Both the position numbers and the translations under genes were made by a program. A DNA stretch of 22,011 nt from PALSA-1196 sp036833805 (GTDB taxonomy: Bacteria > Pseudomonadota > Gammaproteobacteria > Steroidobacterales > Steroidobacteraceae), in the NCBI GenBank assembly GCA_036833805.1, contig DAITPA010000029.1, forward strand, positions 1 to 22,011, read 5' to 3'. The stretch's first letter is position 1, and each line of letters starts with the position of its first letter. Of this stretch, positions 8,812-20,380 are shown in pieces. The notes under the pieces are model-generated. The model did no database searches and was not told where the DNA came from. It saw only the letters and a list, made by a program, of their open reading frames with translations.

Positions 8812-8825
8812 CGCCAAAAGTGGCG
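8812..8825. repeat. Short inverted repeat in the mreB-gatC intergenic region
   Basis: A perfect 5-bp inverted repeat, CGCCA and TGGCG, is separated by 4 nt. It lies close to the predicted mreB transcription start, so it could be a protein-binding site or a small hairpin. It is short enough to arise by chance. Confidence 0.25.
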
Positions 8826-8828
8826 CGT

Positions 8829-8857
8829 AATCTATCAACCGACAGGACATTGAGCAA
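8829..8857 (-). promoter_or_regulatory. Candidate promoter of mreB and the cell-wall cluster
   Basis: On the minus strand TTGCTC (8852-8857) and TAGATT (8829-8834) are spaced 17 bp apart. They match sigma-70 consensus at three of six and four of six positions. Transcription would start near 8822, giving a 5' leader of about 40 nt. The -35 half is weak, and the call depends mainly on spacing and position. Confidence 0.35.
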
Positions 8858-8872
8858 GGCAAGCTGTATGAT
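8844..8872 (+). promoter_or_regulatory. Candidate sigma-70 promoter of gatCAB
   Basis: AGGACA (8844-8849, four of six) and TATGAT (8867-8872, five of six) are separated by exactly 17 bp. Transcription would start near 8879, about 27 nt before the gatC ATG. No obvious Shine-Dalgarno precedes gatC. This promoter overlaps the candidate mreB promoter on the other strand, so the two could compete for polymerase. Confidence 0.5.
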
Positions 8873-8905
8873 TTTGAGCTGTTTTTCGCACTTTTACTCA
8901 CGCCC

Positions 8906-9196
8906 ATGGCCTTGACACGAGCCGCGATCGAAAGCATCGCGCAGCTGGCGCGCCTCGAGCTAAATGAGGCCGAAATCCCGGTTTACCAGGACAGCTTGAG
9001 CCGCATCCTCGATTTTGTCGGGGAATTGGAGCGCGCCGCGACGACCGGCGTCACACCCATGGCGCATCCACTGCCTGGACAGGCGCAGCGCCTGCGTGCC
9101 GACGTCGTCACCGAAGCGGACGAGCACACGCGCTATCAGCAGAATGCGCCGCAGGTCGAAGCTGGGCTGTATCTCGTGCCGAAGGTGATCGAGTGA
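8906..9196 (+). CDS. gatC: Asp/Glu-tRNA amidotransferase subunit C
   Basis: GatC is the small stabilising subunit that wraps around GatA and GatB in the GatCAB complex. The 96-residue product has the normal size. The N-terminal helical segment IESIAQLARLELNEAEI and the central ILDFVGELE are followed by an extended middle section and a C-terminal NAPQVEAGLYLVPKVIE resembling the family's GLFLVPKVI end. The ATG at 8906 is preceded by a plausible promoter. The 3' end overlaps gatA by 4 nt (GTGA). Confidence 0.95.
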   Translation: MALTRAAIESIAQLARLELNEAEIPVYQDSLSRILDFVGELERAATTGVTPMAHPLPGQAQRLRADVVTEADEHTRYQQNAPQVEAGLYLVPKVIE

Positions 9197-10653
9197 GTCT
9201 CTACAAAAAGACTCTGGCCGAGCTGGCCGCAGGGCTGCGCGCACGCGAGTTCTCGAGCGTCGAATTGACGACGCTTTACTTGCAGCGCATTGAACGACAT
9301 GCAGGCAGGCTGAACGCCTTTATCACGATCGCGCACCAGTCGGCGTTGGCTGCCGCGCGCGCGGCGGATGCGGAGCTCGCGGCTGGTCGCGCGCAAAGGC
9401 TTACCGGCCTGCCGTTGGCACACAAGGACATCTTTTGCACGGCGGGCCTGCGCACTACCTGTGGCTCGCGCATGCTTGATCAGTTTGTCTCGCCGTACGA
9501 TGCGACTGTTGTCGCAAAGCTCAAGGATGCGGGCACTGTATTGCTTGGCAAAACCAACATGGACGAGTTTGCCATGGGCTCCTCCAGCGAGACGAGCTAT
9601 TACGGACCGGTGAAAAATCCCTGGAACATCGAGCTTGTGCCGGGCGGCTCCTCGGGAGGCTCGGCGGCAGCCGTTGCGGCGCGGCTTGCGCCGGCGGCAA
9701 CGGCAACCGACACCGGCGGATCGATCCGCCAGCCTGCGGCGCTCTGTGGCGTTACGGGGCTCAAGCCAACCTATGGGCGCGTGTCGCGCTACGGCATGGT
9801 CGCCTTCGCATCAAGCCTGGATCAGGGCGGCGTCATTGCAGCGAGCGCCGAGGACGCGGCGCTCATCATGACGGCGATGGCGGGCTTTGACGTGCGCGAC
9901 TCCACCAGCGTCGATGCACCGGTGCCCGATTACGTCGCACTGCTCGGCAAATCCGTCGCCGGTCTGCGGGTGGGAGTGGTCAAGGAATTCTTTGATGCTG
10001 GCCTTGACGCCGATAACGCTCGCAGAATCGAGGAGGCGCTCGCCCTGTACCGCAAGTTGGGTGCAACGCTTAAGGATGTGAGTCTGCCGAATCTGCCCCT
10101 GTCGGTGCCGACCTACTACGTCGTCGCACCGGCGGAGTGCTCTTCAAATCTTGCGCGCTTTGATGGCGTGCGTTTCGGGCATCGCTGCAAAGAGCCGCGC
10201 GACCTGCAGGATCTTTACAGCCGCTCGCGCGGCGAGGGATTTGGCGCCGAGGTGAAGCGCCGCATCATGACCGGGACCTATGTGCTCTCGGCAGGCTACT
10301 ACGATGCCTATTACTTGAAGGCGCAGAAAGTGCGCCAGCTGATCGCGCAGGACTTCCGCGAAGCCTTCAAAGAAGTTGACGTGCTGATGGGGCCCACGAC
10401 CCCGACGCCCGCGTTTGCAATCGGCGCGAAGATGGCCGACCCGATTACGATGTATTTGAACGACATCTACACCATCGGCGCCAACCTTGCAGGCTTGCCC
10501 GCGATCTCGATTCCCTGTGGGCTGGTGGCGGGCTTGCCGGTCGGCCTGCAGCTCATCGGCGCACACTTCGCGGAAAGCACGCTCCTGAACGCGGCACATG
10601 CCTATCAGCGCGAGACCGATTGGCATCGCCACATCCCCGAGGCTTTCGCATGA
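9193..10653 (+). CDS. gatA: Asp/Glu-tRNA amidotransferase subunit A (amidase)
   Basis: GatA hydrolyses glutamine to provide ammonia that GatB uses to amidate Glu-tRNA(Gln) or Asp-tRNA(Asn). The 486-residue product carries the amidase signature around residues 150-185. The Ser-cisSer-Lys triad falls at Lys78 (LAHKDIF), Ser153 (PGGSSGGSAAA) and Ser177 (TDTGGSIRQPA), each one position from its place in the Staphylococcus aureus enzyme. The start is a GTG overlapping gatC by 4 nt, giving MSLYKKTLAEL, which suits the family. The 3' end overlaps gatB by 4 nt. Confidence 0.98.
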   Translation: MSLYKKTLAELAAGLRAREFSSVELTTLYLQRIERHAGRLNAFITIAHQSALAAARAADAELAAGRAQRLTGLPLAHKDIFCTAGLRTTCGSRMLDQFVSPYDATVVAKLKDAGTVLLGKTNMDEFAMGSSSETSYYGPVKNPWNIELVPGGSSGGSAAAVAARLAPAATATDTGGSIRQPAALCGVTGLKPTYGRVSRYGMVAFASSLDQGGVIAASAEDAALIMTAMAGFDVRDSTSVDAPVPDYVALLGKSVAGLRVGVVKEFFDAGLDADNARRIEEALALYRKLGATLKDVSLPNLPLSVPTYYVVAPAECSSNLARFDGVRFGHRCKEPRDLQDLYSRSRGEGFGAEVKRRIMTGTYVLSAGYYDAYYLKAQKVRQLIAQDFREAFKEVDVLMGPTTPTPAFAIGAKMADPITMYLNDIYTIGANLAGLPAISIPCGLVAGLPVGLQLIGAHFAESTLLNAAHAYQRETDWHRHIPEAFA

Positions 10654-12095
10654 GCGCCGCCGACTGGGAAACCGTAATCGGACTTGAGATCCACGCGCAG
10701 CTGTCGACGCGTTCAAAGATCTTCTCGGGCGCCGCAAGCAGCTACGGTGCGCGCCCCAACGTGCATGCCAGCCTCGTCGATTTGGGCTATCCGGGCGTGC
10801 TGCCGGTATTGAATGGCGAGGCGGTGCGCATGGCCGTGAAATTGGGGCTTGCGATTGACGCAACCGTTGCGCGCACCTCGGTATTTGCCCGCAAGAATTA
10901 TTTCTATCCGGATCTGCCGAAGGGCTATCAGATCAGTCAGTACGAGCTGCCGATCGTTGCACAGGGCGCGCTCGATATCATCCTCGAAGACGGCACGCGC
11001 AAGCGCATCGGCATCACGCGCGCGCACCTTGAGGAGGATGCGGGCAAGTCGCTGCATGAGGGCTTGCCCGGCGTCTCCGGCATTGATTTGAATCGCGCCG
11101 GCACGCCGCTCATAGAGATCGTTTCCGAGCCCGAGCTGCGCTCGGCGAAGGAAGCCGTTGTCTACATGAAAAAAGTGCACACGCTGGTGCGCTACCTTGA
11201 GATCTGCGATGGCAACATGCAGGAAGGATCGTTTCGCTGCGACGCCAACGTATCGGTGCGCAAGTACGGCGCGCCGGCCTTTGGCACACGTGCGGAGATC
11301 AAGAACCTCAATTCCTTCCGCTACGTCGAGAAGGCAATCTTGTTCGAGGTTTCCCGGCAGATCGACATCCTCGAGTCGGGCGGCCGGATCGTGCAGGAGA
11401 CCCGTTTGTACGATGCGGACAAGGGCGAGACGCGCTCGATGCGCACCAAGGAGGAGGCCAATGACTATCGCTACTTCCCGGATCCGGACCTCTTGCCGGT
11501 CGTGCTCACGGAAGAATTCATCGCACAGATAAGAGCGAGTCTGCCCGAGCTTCCAGACCAGAAAGCCCTGCGCTTTGCCGCGCAGTACGGCCTGTCGGCT
11601 TACGACGCCGGCGTTCTGACGGCGAGCAGGGAGCTTGCGGCGTACTACGAGGAAGTAGCGCGCGAAGTGCCCGGCGAGCCCAAGCTTGCGGCGAACTGGG
11701 TGATGGGCGAACTTGCCGCCTCGCTTAATAAGGATGGCCTCGACATCGCCACGAGCCGGCTGTCCGCCGCAAACCTTGCGTCACTCCTGCGGCGCATCGC
11801 GGACCAAACGATCTCGGGAAAGATCGCAAAGGAAGTCTTCGAGGCGATCTGGTCGAGCGGCCAGAGCGCCGACGCCATCATCGAAGAGCAGGGCCTCAGG
11901 CAGATTACGGACACAGGCGCCATCGAGCGGGTGATCGACGAAGTCATGGCAAAGAACCCCGCACAGCTTGCCGATTACCGCTCGGGCAAGGACAAGCTCT
12001 TCGGGTTCTTTGTCGGCCAAGTCATGAAGGCGACTGGCGGCAAAGCCAACCCGGCCGAGCTTAACAAGCTCTTGAAAACGAAGCTTGCAGGCTGA
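10650..12095 (+). CDS. gatB: Asp/Glu-tRNA amidotransferase subunit B
   Basis: GatB binds the misacylated tRNA, activates the side-chain carboxylate with ATP and transfers ammonia from GatA. From the ATG at 10650 the product is 481 residues and begins MSAADWETVIGLEIHAQL, the standard family opening. An in-frame TTG ten codons upstream would add residues with no counterpart. Conserved cradle-domain blocks include FYPDLPKGYQISQYE, GIDLNRAGTPLIEIVSEPE and RAEIKNLNSFRYVEKAI. The last 150 or so residues form the helical tail domain related to YqeY. The ATGA overlap with gatA indicates translational coupling. Confidence 0.98.
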   Translation: MSAADWETVIGLEIHAQLSTRSKIFSGAASSYGARPNVHASLVDLGYPGVLPVLNGEAVRMAVKLGLAIDATVARTSVFARKNYFYPDLPKGYQISQYELPIVAQGALDIILEDGTRKRIGITRAHLEEDAGKSLHEGLPGVSGIDLNRAGTPLIEIVSEPELRSAKEAVVYMKKVHTLVRYLEICDGNMQEGSFRCDANVSVRKYGAPAFGTRAEIKNLNSFRYVEKAILFEVSRQIDILESGGRIVQETRLYDADKGETRSMRTKEEANDYRYFPDPDLLPVVLTEEFIAQIRASLPELPDQKALRFAAQYGLSAYDAGVLTASRELAAYYEEVAREVPGEPKLAANWVMGELAASLNKDGLDIATSRLSAANLASLLRRIADQTISGKIAKEVFEAIWSSGQSADAIIEEQGLRQITDTGAIERVIDEVMAKNPAQLADYRSGKDKLFGFFVGQVMKATGGKANPAELNKLLKTKLAG

Positions 12096-12142
12096 CCACC
12101 CGCGCAAGCGCCCGCCCCGACTTTCAGTAATCCAAACCAGTT

Positions 12143-12157
12143 CGCTTCTTTTAAGCG
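12143..12157. repeat. Small inverted repeat upstream of the ArsR-metF-metH operon
   Basis: CGCTT and AAGCG form a perfect 5-bp stem around the loop CTTTT. It lies between the gatB stop and the regulator gene. It lacks a GC-rich stem followed by a T-run, so it is not a convincing terminator. It may be part of a control region or chance. Confidence 0.2.
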
Positions 12158-12172
12158 TCCGACTCTGCTAGG

Positions 12173-12185
12173 CTTTAACTTAAAG
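12173..12185. promoter_or_regulatory. Candidate operator palindrome of the ArsR-metF-metH operon
   Basis: CTTTAA and TTAAAG are exact inverted repeats around a single C, ending 12 bp before the regulator's ATG. The AT-rich palindrome stands out from the GC-rich surroundings. An overlapping longer arrangement, TTAACTT (12175-12181) and AAGTTAA (12202-12208), places a second half-site inside codons 2-4 of the regulator. ArsR-family dimers bind such inverted repeats at their own promoters, so autoregulation is inferred. A weak -10-like TAGGCT overlaps the left edge. Confidence 0.5.
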
Positions 12186-12197
12186 ATATGTGCAATT

Positions 12198-13127
12198 ATG
12201 CAAGTTAAGACAGAAGCTAGCCACCTCGTCGCTTGGCTGCGCGCCGCCGGAGAGCCGACGCGCTTGCGCTTGCTGGCGCTGTGCGCGCAACGCGAGTTTA
12301 GCGTATCGGATCTGACGCTCGCCGTCGGGCAGAGCGGCCCGCGCGTGTCCCGGCATCTGAAGATTTTATGCGCCGCGGGCCTTCTGGCGCGCCTGCGCTC
12401 GGGTCAATGGGTGCATTACCGGCTCGCACAGGATCCCGGCGCTGCGCGTTTTCTCGCGGGACTCCTCGCGGACCTTGATCCGGCGGATCCGCTACTCGCG
12501 CCTGATTGCGGTCGCGTGAAGGCGGCCGGGATCACGTCCGCGGAGGATTCCGTGGGAAGGTCGCGTTTGGATCAGGCTTTATCCACTTTCATCAAGGCGA
12601 GCGCGGGTAGCGAACGCTTTCGGCGCGTCCTCGTGGTGGGCACGGAGCATCATGCAATGCTCGCGAGCGCCACCCAGCTCGCGCCCGATTGCACTGCGGT
12701 TGCACACGGGCGCCGGGCGGCGCAAGCCGCGAGCGCGTTCCTGAAACGCGAGCATCTCACCTGCCGCGTGGTCCTGACGCCGCAGACGGGCGAGGCGATC
12801 GGAAAGAGCCTCCTTGAGGCGGGGCCGCAGTTTGATGCGGTGGTCATCGACCGCTCGAGCGCGCACGCCGTTGCGCTTCCCACCTGGCTCGCAGCCGGCC
12901 GACGCGTGCTCGCAAGTGCGGGGCGCTTGTGGCTCTTCGAGCACTATGAGTCGTTTGACACGGCAAATGCCGGAGCCAGCGCTAAGCCACTCGCGCTCTT
13001 GCGAGATCAACTCGATGAGGCCGGCTTTGCTTGCGAGCGCTTAAGCCCCATTCGAGCCGAACGGCAACAAGTGCTGGCCGCGGTCGTCGTACCGGCGCGC
13101 GCGCTCCACACCGCAAGCGAGGCCTGA
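12198..13127 (+). CDS. ArsR-type winged-helix regulator fused to a degenerate methyltransferase-like domain
   Basis: The product has 309 residues. Residues 8-80 form an ArsR winged helix: EPTRLRLLALC, the recognition region VGQSGPRVSRHLKIL (43-57), and the wing RLRSGQWVHYRL. The ELCVCDL metal-binding segment of metal sensors is replaced by REFSVSDL (32-39), which lacks cysteines, so metal sensing is unlikely. Residues 138-297 have the outline of a class I methyltransferase (RVLVVG, FDAVVID, GRRVLASAGRLWLFEHY), but the glycine-rich SAM motif reads VVGTEHH. Catalytic activity is doubtful. metF follows after 3 bp and metH next, so it probably controls methionine or SAM/SAH metabolism. SahR, an ArsR-family regulator of the methionine/SAH cycle, is a functional precedent, but orthology is not shown. 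The start ATG at 12198 lacks a strong Shine-Dalgarno. Confidence 0.85.
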   Translation: MQVKTEASHLVAWLRAAGEPTRLRLLALCAQREFSVSDLTLAVGQSGPRVSRHLKILCAAGLLARLRSGQWVHYRLAQDPGAARFLAGLLADLDPADPLLAPDCGRVKAAGITSAEDSVGRSRLDQALSTFIKASAGSERFRRVLVVGTEHHAMLASATQLAPDCTAVAHGRRAAQAASAFLKREHLTCRVVLTPQTGEAIGKSLLEAGPQFDAVVIDRSSAHAVALPTWLAAGRRVLASAGRLWLFEHYESFDTANAGASAKPLALLRDQLDEAGFACERLSPIRAERQQVLAAVVVPARALHTASEA

Positions 13128-13130
13128 TCC

Positions 13131-14017
13131 ATGCTCAATATTGATGTCTCATTCGAGTTCTTCCCGCCGAATGATGCGCAGATGGAGGCGACGTTATGGC
13201 GCTCCGTGGAGCGCCTGGCGCCGCTTGCGCCACGCTTCGTATCCGTGACCTACGGCGCCGACGGTTCAACCCGCGAGCGCACCCACAAGCTCATCACTCG
13301 CATCCAGCGCGAAACCAAGTTGACCGGAGCGCCGCATCTGACCTGCATCGGCGCGCCGCGCGGGGAGATCCTCGCGATTGCGCGCCAGTATTGGGATGAG
13401 GGCATCCGCCACATCGTTGCGCTGCGCGGCGATCCGCCGCGTGATGCCGCGGGCTATGTACCGCACGCGGAAGGTTTTGCGTACGCGGCGGACCTCGTTT
13501 CCGGCCTTAAAAGCGTTGCGGACTTCGACATTTCCGTCGCCGCTTACCCGGAGATGCATCCGGAAGCCGCGTCCGCCAAATTTGACCTTGATAATCTTAA
13601 GCGCAAGATTGATGCGGGCGCGTCGCGCGCCATAACCCAGTTTTTCTTTAACACTGACGCATTCTTGAGATTTCGCGACCAGTGCGCTGCCGCCGGCATC
13701 CGCGCTGCGATCGTCCCAGGCATCCTGCCGATCACCCGCTTTCCGCAGGTGTGCAGCTTCGCCGCGCGCTGCGGCGCGAGCATTCCTGCGTGGATGCCAC
13801 AGCGCTTCGCGGGACTCGACGAGGATGCGGAGACTCGCCGCCTGATTGCAGCAGCGGTTGCCATCGAGCAAGTACAGACGCTCGTGCGTCACGGCGTGCG
13901 CGAGTTTCATTTCTATACGCTCAATCGCGCTGAGCTCAGCTACGCGATTTGCCACGCGCTCGGCGTACGGCCTGCTGCAGAAGCGCACGATAGCGCCGCG
14001 CCGCGCGCCATCGCGAT

Positions 14018-14021
<4 letters not shown>
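13131..14021 (+). CDS. metF: 5,10-methylenetetrahydrofolate reductase
   Basis: MetF is a cytoplasmic flavoenzyme that reduces methylene-THF to 5-methyl-THF, the methyl donor used by the MetH encoded next to it. The 296-residue TIM-barrel product begins with VSFEFFPP, where Glu9 corresponds to the catalytic glutamate. It carries VTYGADGSTRERT, HLTCIG, HIVALRGDPP (the Asp near the flavin) and ITQFFFNTDAFLRF, ending with the EFHFYTLNRAEL block. A GAGG Shine-Dalgarno at 13119-13122 sits 8 nt before the ATG. The upstream regulator ends 3 nt before, and metH overlaps the 3' end by 4 nt (ATGA). Confidence 0.98.
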
Positions 14022-17808
<3,787 letters not shown>

Positions 17809-17812
<4 letters not shown>

Positions 17813-19200
17813 GGCGCTGCGTTGCCTCGTTCCTCGCTCTGGCGCTGGGCGCCTGCGCGCTTGCCGCGCAGGCAGCCGACGTGCTCGCGCATGGGCGTTT
17901 CAGTAAGGTCGCCGTCTACCGTCCCGCGGGTGAGATTAAACAGTTCGTCCTTTTCTTATCCGGTGAGAAGGGCGTCAGTGCCAACATCATCGATGCGTCA
18001 TTTGCGCTCACGCGTGCGGGTGCGATGGTCGCGGTCATCAATACGCCCGAGCTTTTGGCCAGTCTCGAGGCTGACGCGGCGCGCTGCACATCTCCCGATG
18101 GGGATCTTGAGAACTTAAGCCGCTATGTGCAGGCCTATTACCGCCTGCCAACCTATATGACGCCGATCCTCGTCGGCTACTCCGCAGGGGCAACCTTTGC
18201 ATACGCCATGATCGCGCAGGCTCCTGCTGACCTGTTCGCGGGCGCAGTCTCGCTGCAATTCTGCCGCAGTCTTGCGCTCAAGCGTCCGCTCTGCCCAAAT
18301 GGGGCGCTGCAGTCCAAGCCCGACGCGCAGGGTATCGAGCTTGCGCCGGCAACGCGTCTGCAGGTTCCATGGTTTGCGGTGCAGATTGAGGCGGATGGCG
18401 CCTGTGCGGCGCCTCTCACACCGGAATTTGTCGCCTCCATCCCGCACGCCGAGCTTATATCCCTGCCGGCGCTCGGACATGCGTGGGCGACGACGGCGAG
18501 CTGGTTGCCGCAGTTTATGGCCGGCTACCAAAAAATCGCCGCGCAACGTGTACCGGATGCGCCGCCGCCCGCGAGCCTTGCCGATTTGCCGATTGTTGAA
18601 ATGCACGTGGAAGGCCGGAGCGATCTGTTCGCGGTATTTCTATCCGGCGATGGCGGCTGGGCGGGCATTGACAAGAACGTTGCCGCAGCGCTCGTGGCGC
18701 GCGGCATTTCGGTGGCAGGTGTCGACTCGCTGCGCTACTTCTGGACGGCGCGCACCCCGCAAGGGCTTGCCGGGGATCTCGATCGCATCCTGCGCTACTA
18801 CGCCTTTCAGTGGAAGAAAAAACGAGCATTGCTCATCGGTTATTCGCAGGGCGCTGACGTTCTGCCGTTCGCCATCAATCGCCTGCCCAGCGCCAGCCGC
18901 CGGCAAGTTGTGTTAGCCGCGATGCTGGGGCTCGATGAGAGCGCGGATTTCGAATTTCACTTGAGCAACTGGGTAATGAGCGGCGATTCAGGTTTGCCGG
19001 TACGACCGGAACTTGACAAGCTTGCTATGCCTGCTGCGCTTTGCATCTACGGCGATGACGACGCGGACAGCCTATGTCCGCATCTGCAAAATTCCCGCGT
19101 CAAGCTCGTGAAGCTTGCCGGCGGCCATCACTTCAATGGCGACTATGACGCGGTGGCTCAAGTCGTTGTTGAGGCCGCGACCCGCGCGCAACCACACTGA
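17809..19200 (+). CDS. acvB: AcvB/VirJ-like periplasmic two-domain alpha/beta hydrolase
   Basis: The product has 463 residues. The N-terminus is an export signal. Either type I cleavage after AQA or lipidation at Cys16 (LGAC) is possible. Two tandem alpha/beta-hydrolase-like domains follow. The first (about 30-245) has GYSAG (Ser125) and GHAW (His224). The second, VirJ-like (about 262-460), has LSGDGGW, GYSQGAD (Ser346), IYGDDDADSLCP and GGHHFNGDY (His440/441). In Rhizobium and Agrobacterium AcvB hydrolyses lysyl-phosphatidylglycerol, usually encoded beside the synthase mprF/lpiA, but no synthase gene is present here. The GTG start overlaps metH by 4 nt, so it appears to be in the methionine operon. 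The 3' end overlaps mtgA on the other strand. The family call is firm; the substrate is inferred. Confidence 0.85.
19133..19200. other. Tail-to-tail coding overlap of acvB and mtgA
   Basis: Sixty-eight base pairs encode the last 22 residues of the AcvB-like protein on the plus strand and of MtgA on the minus strand. No intrinsic terminator separates the two convergent units. Full transcripts must therefore be complementary at their 3' ends. Confidence 0.85.
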
Positions 19201-19891
19201 GGTAGTTGCCCTCCGCGAGGGTACGCATTTGCTCCAAGATCCAATCACGCCGCTCGCTGACATAGCGCGACGGTCGATCGACGTGCAGGCGCTCGGGGTT
19301 CGGCAACACCGCAGCTAGCAGCGCCGCCTCGCTCGCCGTGAGTCTCGCAGCGGAGGAGTGAAAGTACTCGCGTGCAGCAGCCTCGACGCCAAAGATCCCG
19401 GGTCCGAATTGCACAATATTGAGATAGGTTTCGAGAATACGCTCCTTCGGCAACAGAGCCTCGAGCAATGCTGTGAACCACGCTTCGAGTCCTTTCCTAA
19501 CGTAGCTCCTACCGGGCCAGAGAAAGAGATTCTTCGCGAGCTGTTGAGAGATCGTACTCGCGCCGCGCAGCCGGCCACCCTCTTCGTTATTTCTTTCGGC
19601 CTCGCGGATTGATTTCATGTCGAAGCCGTGATGAAACGGAAACTGCTGATCCTCTGAGGCCATGACAGCGAGCGCAGCCTGCGGGGAAATAAGTGCGTAG
19701 TCGACCCATTCGTAGCGTATGCGCTGAGGTGCTGCGTGCGCGCCGGGGGATTCCAAGAGCGCGCGCAGCATGAAGGCGCTCGTAACGGGATGCCAGACGC
19801 GCAGCAGCAGCACCGCCGACGCCGAGAGCACGATCGCGCTCAGGATCGTGACAGCGATCCATTTGAAGAGGCGCTTCGTTCTATGTGGCAT
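19133..19891 (-). CDS. mtgA: Monofunctional biosynthetic peptidoglycan glycosyltransferase
   Basis: MtgA polymerises glycan strands from lipid II at the inner membrane and belongs to family GT51. The 252-residue product has an N-terminal membrane anchor (about 9-30). GT51 motifs follow in order: MASEDQQFPFHHGFD with catalytic Glu80, RGASTISQQLAKNLFLW, RSYVRKGLEAWFT, and KERILETYLNIVQFG with the second glutamate at 154. The conserved part ends around WILEQMRTL. The final 20 or so residues are basic and have no counterpart in the E. coli protein. They lie in the overlap with the opposing acvB gene. The ATG overlaps the end of ppiB by 11 nt, so mtgA belongs to the prmC-ppiB-mtgA unit. Confidence 0.95.
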   Translation of the reverse strand: MPHRTKRLFKWIAVTILSAIVLSASAVLLLRVWHPVTSAFMLRALLESPGAHAAPQRIRYEWVDYALISPQAALAVMASEDQQFPFHHGFDMKSIREAERNNEEGGRLRGASTISQQLAKNLFLWPGRSYVRKGLEAWFTALLEALLPKERILETYLNIVQFGPGIFGVEAAAREYFHSSAARLTASEAALLAAVLPNPERLHVDRPSRYVSERRDWILEQMRTLAEGNYLSVVARGSRPQQRLEPPRHSRH

Positions 19892-20372
19892 CTACACGTC
19901 GCACGGAGACGATGAGCGCGTCTTCGAGCGGCGCGTCCTGGTATTGTTTGCGCGTGCCGGTGCGCACGCGCGCAATCGCGTTGACTACATCGAGGCCTTC
20001 GGTGACGCGACCGAACACCGCGTAGCCGTACTGGCCCTTGGTATGATCGAGGAAGGCATTGTCGGACAAGTTTACGAAGAACTGCGAAGTTGCACTGTTG
20101 ACGTCATTGGTGCGCGCCATCGACAGCGTACCGCGCTTGTTCTGCAAGCCGTTAGTGGCTTCGTTGGCGATCGGAGCGCGGGTTTTCTTGGCGCTAAAGT
20201 CAGGCGTCAAGCCGCCGCCCTGAATCACGAATCCGGGAACGATGCGATGAAAGATCGTGCCGTCGAAATGCCCGTCATCGACGTAACGTAGAAAATTCTC
20301 GACCGATATGGGCGCGTCTTTGTCGAAAAGCTCAACGGTGAAGTCGCCGTGTGTTGTCTGAAAGCGGATCAT
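19881..20372 (-). CDS. ppiB: Cytoplasmic cyclophilin-type peptidyl-prolyl cis-trans isomerase
   Basis: This enzyme speeds cis-trans isomerisation of proline peptide bonds during protein folding. From the ATG at 20372 the product is 163 residues, nearly identical in length to E. coli PpiB, and has no signal peptide. An in-frame TTG four codons upstream overlaps the prmC stop and is less likely. Active-site blocks are FHRIVPGFVIQGGG (Arg43, Gln51), SMARTNDVNSATSQFFVN and the C-terminal GRVTEGLDVVNAI. The tryptophan found in many cyclophilins near the QWGYCVF-type position is a tyrosine here (GQYGYAVF). It starts 8 nt after prmC and overlaps mtgA. Confidence 0.96.
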   Translation of the reverse strand: MIRFQTTHGDFTVELFDKDAPISVENFLRYVDDGHFDGTIFHRIVPGFVIQGGGLTPDFSAKKTRAPIANEATNGLQNKRGTLSMARTNDVNSATSQFFVNLSDNAFLDHTKGQYGYAVFGRVTEGLDVVNAIARVRTGTRKQYQDAPLEDALIVSVRRVDAT

Positions 20373-20380
20373 TTTGTTTC

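Noticed and set aside
7680..8915. Long plus-strand open frame of 411 codons antisense to mreB
   Set aside because: It mirrors the whole of mreB, which is a complete, highly conserved gene. Long antisense frames are expected opposite GC-rich genes, and the translation resembles no family I recognise.
10620..10649. Upstream TTG start for gatB
   Set aside because: The added ten residues have no counterpart in GatB proteins. The ATG at 10650 forms the standard ATGA overlap with gatA.
12083..12109. GCTTGC/GCAAGC inverted repeat at the end of gatB as a terminator
   Set aside because: The loop is about 15 nt and no T-run follows, so an intrinsic terminator is not supported.
12096..12197. SAM or SAH riboswitch in the leader of the methionine operon
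   Set aside because: The 102-bp gap has only small, weak stems and none of the conserved cores I know. A protein regulator is encoded directly downstream.
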